From assembly GCA_007127275.1 (NCBI GenBank), contig SKZP01000350.1, positions 1 through 6,748 on the forward strand: a stretch of 6,748 nt of DNA, written 5' to 3'. This document shows, one piece after another, positions 5,512 to 6,748 of this stretch (within the stretch, counting starts at the first letter, position 1; each line of letters opens with the position of its first letter). The position numbers were made by a program, and so were the translations under genes. Source of the DNA: Planctomycetota bacterium (GTDB taxonomy: Bacteria > Planctomycetota > UBA8742 > SKZP01). Below the pieces are notes generated by a model. It was not told where the DNA came from. It was given only the letters and a program-made list of their open reading frames with translations, and did not search any database.

Positions 5512-5850
5512 ATGGCCGCCGGCGGCCACGTCGACACAGATACTCGGATTGTACGCGAACCCAACCCGCCAACGAAAGCGTCACAACCGTCGAACGACTT
5601 TCAGTTCGCCAAGCGCAGCGCGTATGCCGTCAACTACCAGTTCGAATCCGACGAAACCTGGGCCGAGGAGACCTCGGAAACCCACATCACGACCAACGTA
5701 CTGGGATGGCTCGTCGAGATTGGCCTGTTCAAGAAGCTGGGGCGCGGTCGCTACAAGATTTCCACGGCGCTTTACAAATATTGGAACAACCGTAACGTCA
5801 ACGAACTCGACGTCGAAGACGCATTGACGCGTTCCTTGACCACCACTTGA
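5512..5850 (+). CDS. Small uncharacterised protein, winged-helix-like C-terminal half
   Basis: 112 residues, not recognised as a named family. Residues 1-30 are polar and probably disordered. The remainder looks folded: FAKRSAYAVNYQF (31-43), an acidic helix-like piece (46-57), then ITTNVLGWLVEIGLFKKLGR and GRYKIS (59-84). The pattern 'Leu-x-x-Leu-hydrophobic-x-x-Gly-Leu-hydrophobic-Lys-Lys-x-Gly-Arg-Gly-Arg-Tyr-Lys-Ile' is that of the recognition-helix-to-wing passage in winged-helix proteins, so DNA binding is a fair guess (inference). A basic patch (K75, K76, R79, R81, K83) fits. The C-terminal region (WNNRNVNELDVEDAL, 91-105) is helical and charged. The gene has a perfect GGAGG site and GC-rich third positions like its neighbours, so I take it as genuine. 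It runs divergently from the EboB-like hydrolase and ahead of the aminotransferase, so it could regulate either. Confidence 0.72.
   Translation: MAAGGHVDTDTRIVREPNPPTKASQPSNDFQFAKRSAYAVNYQFESDETWAEETSETHITTNVLGWLVEIGLFKKLGRGRYKISTALYKYWNNRNVNELDVEDALTRSLTTT
5513..5528. repeat. 16-bp perfect palindrome over the start codon of the small gene
   Basis: TGGCCGCCGGCGGCCA is identical to its reverse complement and begins at the second base of the ATG at 5512. In DNA it could be a dimer-binding operator; in mRNA two halves could pair only with a tight loop. It lies 40-55 bases upstream of the divergent hydrolase start as well. It also encodes the Ala-Ala-Gly-Gly-His N-terminus, so a by-product of GC-rich coding is possible. 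Confidence 0.6.
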
Positions 5851-5938
5851 AGTTCGCTCTCGCTACCCGTTTCGCCGACCCGTATAACGGAGCGAGTTGT
5901 TTGCGTATGAGTCAACGTCATCCCATGCAAGAGCTGTC
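5851..5938. other. 88-bp spacer between small gene and aminotransferase
   Basis: No gene and no strong hairpin. A 6-bp inverted pair (TCGCTC 5854-5859 and GAGCGA 5890-5895) is too weak to call a terminator. The 3' half (5896-5938) is less GC-rich and could contain the aminotransferase promoter, but no clear -35/-10 pair can be defended. The two genes could equally be co-transcribed. Confidence 0.4.
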
Positions 5939-6748
5939 ATGTCCGCGTCCATCCATTCTACGCACAACGGTGAGCACGAAGGCGGCAACGGTGGTACCGG
6001 CAACAGCCTCGGCGGGCCGGCGATGCACTTGAACCTTAATGTGCGTGGGATGCGGCAGTCGGCGACCGTGGCGATCAACGAGTACAGCCGCAAGCTGATG
6101 GCCGAGGGGCGCACGGTGTACCGCTTCGGGCTCGGGCAGTCGCCGTTTCCGGTGCCGCGCGAGGCGGTGGAGTCGCTGCAGCGCAACGCCCATCAGAAGG
6201 ACTACCTCGCGGTCGAGGGCTGCCAGGTGCTGCGCGAGGCGGTGGCGGCGTTTCACAAGCGCGCCGACGGATTGGAGATTGCGGCGGAGGATGTGCTCGT
6301 TGGCCCGGGTTCGAAGGAGTTGATGTTCCTCGTGCAGCTTGCCTACTACGGCGACCTCGTCGTGCCGGCGCCCTGCTGGGTCAGCTACGCCCCGCAGGCG
6401 CGGATCATTGGCCGCCACGTCCGCTTCGTGCCGACGAGCTTCGAGGACCGCTGGCGGCTCTTGCCTCACGCCTTCGAGGGGCTTTGCGCCGAGGACCCGT
6501 CGCGGCCGCGCCTCTTGATCCTCAACTACCCGGGCAACCCCGACGGCAACACGTACAGTGAAGCGGAGTTGCAGGAGATCGCCGAGATTGCCCGCAAGTA
6601 TCAGGTGCTGCTGCTCTCCGACGAGATCTACGGTCGGCTGCACCACGAGGGGACGCACGTCTCGGTGGCGCGCTACTACCCCGAGGGGACCATTGTTTCG
6701 CACGGCCTTTCCAAGTGGGCCGGTGCGGGCGGCTGGCGACTCGGTACG
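5939..6748 (+). CDS. Class I/II PLP-dependent aminotransferase (5' part, runs off window)
   Basis: The first 270 residues of a fold-type I aminotransferase, open at the right edge. Family marks in order: GLGQSPFPVP (64-73) and DYLAVEG (88-94) near the substrate site; VGPGSKELMF (121-130), contributing to cofactor phosphate binding; NYPGNPDG (196-203) with the Asn that contacts the pyridine ring; SDEIYGRL (227-234) with D228 for the pyridine nitrogen; and SHGLSKWAGAGGWRLG (254-269), where K259 should be the Schiff-base lysine. All needed residues seen so far are intact, so the enzyme is probably active. The substrate-carboxylate Arg would lie beyond the edge. The amino donor cannot be told. 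ATG 5939 gives a Gly/Ser/His-rich extension of about 28 residues before the conserved part; ATG 6023 would start right at MHLNLNVRG. Neither has a strong Shine-Dalgarno. The frame cannot extend beyond the TAA at 5885. Confidence 0.88.
   Translation, partial: MSASIHSTHNGEHEGGNGGTGNSLGGPAMHLNLNVRGMRQSATVAINEYSRKLMAEGRTVYRFGLGQSPFPVPREAVESLQRNAHQKDYLAVEGCQVLREAVAAFHKRADGLEIAAEDVLVGPGSKELMFLVQLAYYGDLVVPAPCWVSYAPQARIIGRHVRFVPTSFEDRWRLLPHAFEGLCAEDPSRPRLLILNYPGNPDGNTYSEAELQEIAEIARKYQVLLLSDEIYGRLHHEGTHVSVARYYPEGTIVSHGLSKWAGAGGWRLGT

Noticed and set aside
4700..5827. 375-residue plus-strand frame across the hydrolase and small gene
   Set aside because: It is antisense to an EboB-like protein with all metal ligands, and it continues out of frame through the small gene that has the GGAGG site.
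5918..6703. 261-residue minus-strand frame opposite the aminotransferase
   Set aside because: The opposite strand carries every aminotransferase motif in order; the Val/Leu/Arg-rich antisense product shows none.

Overview
The window is high-GC bacterial DNA with dense coding, GC-rich third codon positions, GTG/TTG start options and an exported lipoprotein, so the host is Gram-negative. Very acidic linkers occur in three of its proteins. Together with the gene families present, this points loosely to a Planctomycetota-, Myxococcota- or Bradymonadota-like lineage. That placement is inference only.

Layout, left to right. (1) A rightward gene (106-1836) encodes a three-helix membrane protein with a huge Asp/Glu tail. 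Its N- and C-terminal motifs resemble membrane proteins that accompany MoxR/Bat-type aerotolerance operons. (2) The 249-bp gap after it holds a decayed, frameshifted fragment of an IS630-family transposase (about 1919-2078) that abuts the 3' end of the next gene. (3) Two leftward genes are coupled by an ATGA overlap: a lipoprotein with an NTF2-like look and a C-terminal membrane anchor (3597-4334), then a CCA-adding-enzyme/poly(A)-polymerase family tRNA nucleotidyltransferase with an HD domain (2086-3600). (4) Positions 4335-4606 carry no gene but are packed with inverted repeats. They include a 118-bp palindromic element (4492-4609) whose ends read TA-AACCGCT...AGCGGTT-TA, as expected for an IS630/Tc1-type miniature element. 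(5) A leftward TatD-type metal hydrolase closely resembles the EboB protein of ebo clusters (4607-5473). (6) Only 38 bp away and divergent lies a small 112-residue protein with a winged-helix-like C-terminal half (5512-5850), with an exact GGAGG ribosome-binding site and a 16-bp perfect palindrome over its start. (7) The 5' part of a class I/II PLP aminotransferase (5939 onward) runs off the right edge.

How the genes relate. The lipoprotein and the tRNA nucleotidyltransferase are almost certainly one transcriptional unit. The hydrolase upstream points the same way but is separated from them by the repeat-rich spacer. The small winged-helix protein is placed to be a local regulator of the divergent hydrolase or the downstream aminotransferase, but nothing in the sequence proves this. 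I see no tRNA, rRNA, CRISPR array or clear defence system. The most unusual material is the repeat cluster at 4366-4609, the transposase relic and the uncharacterised small protein.
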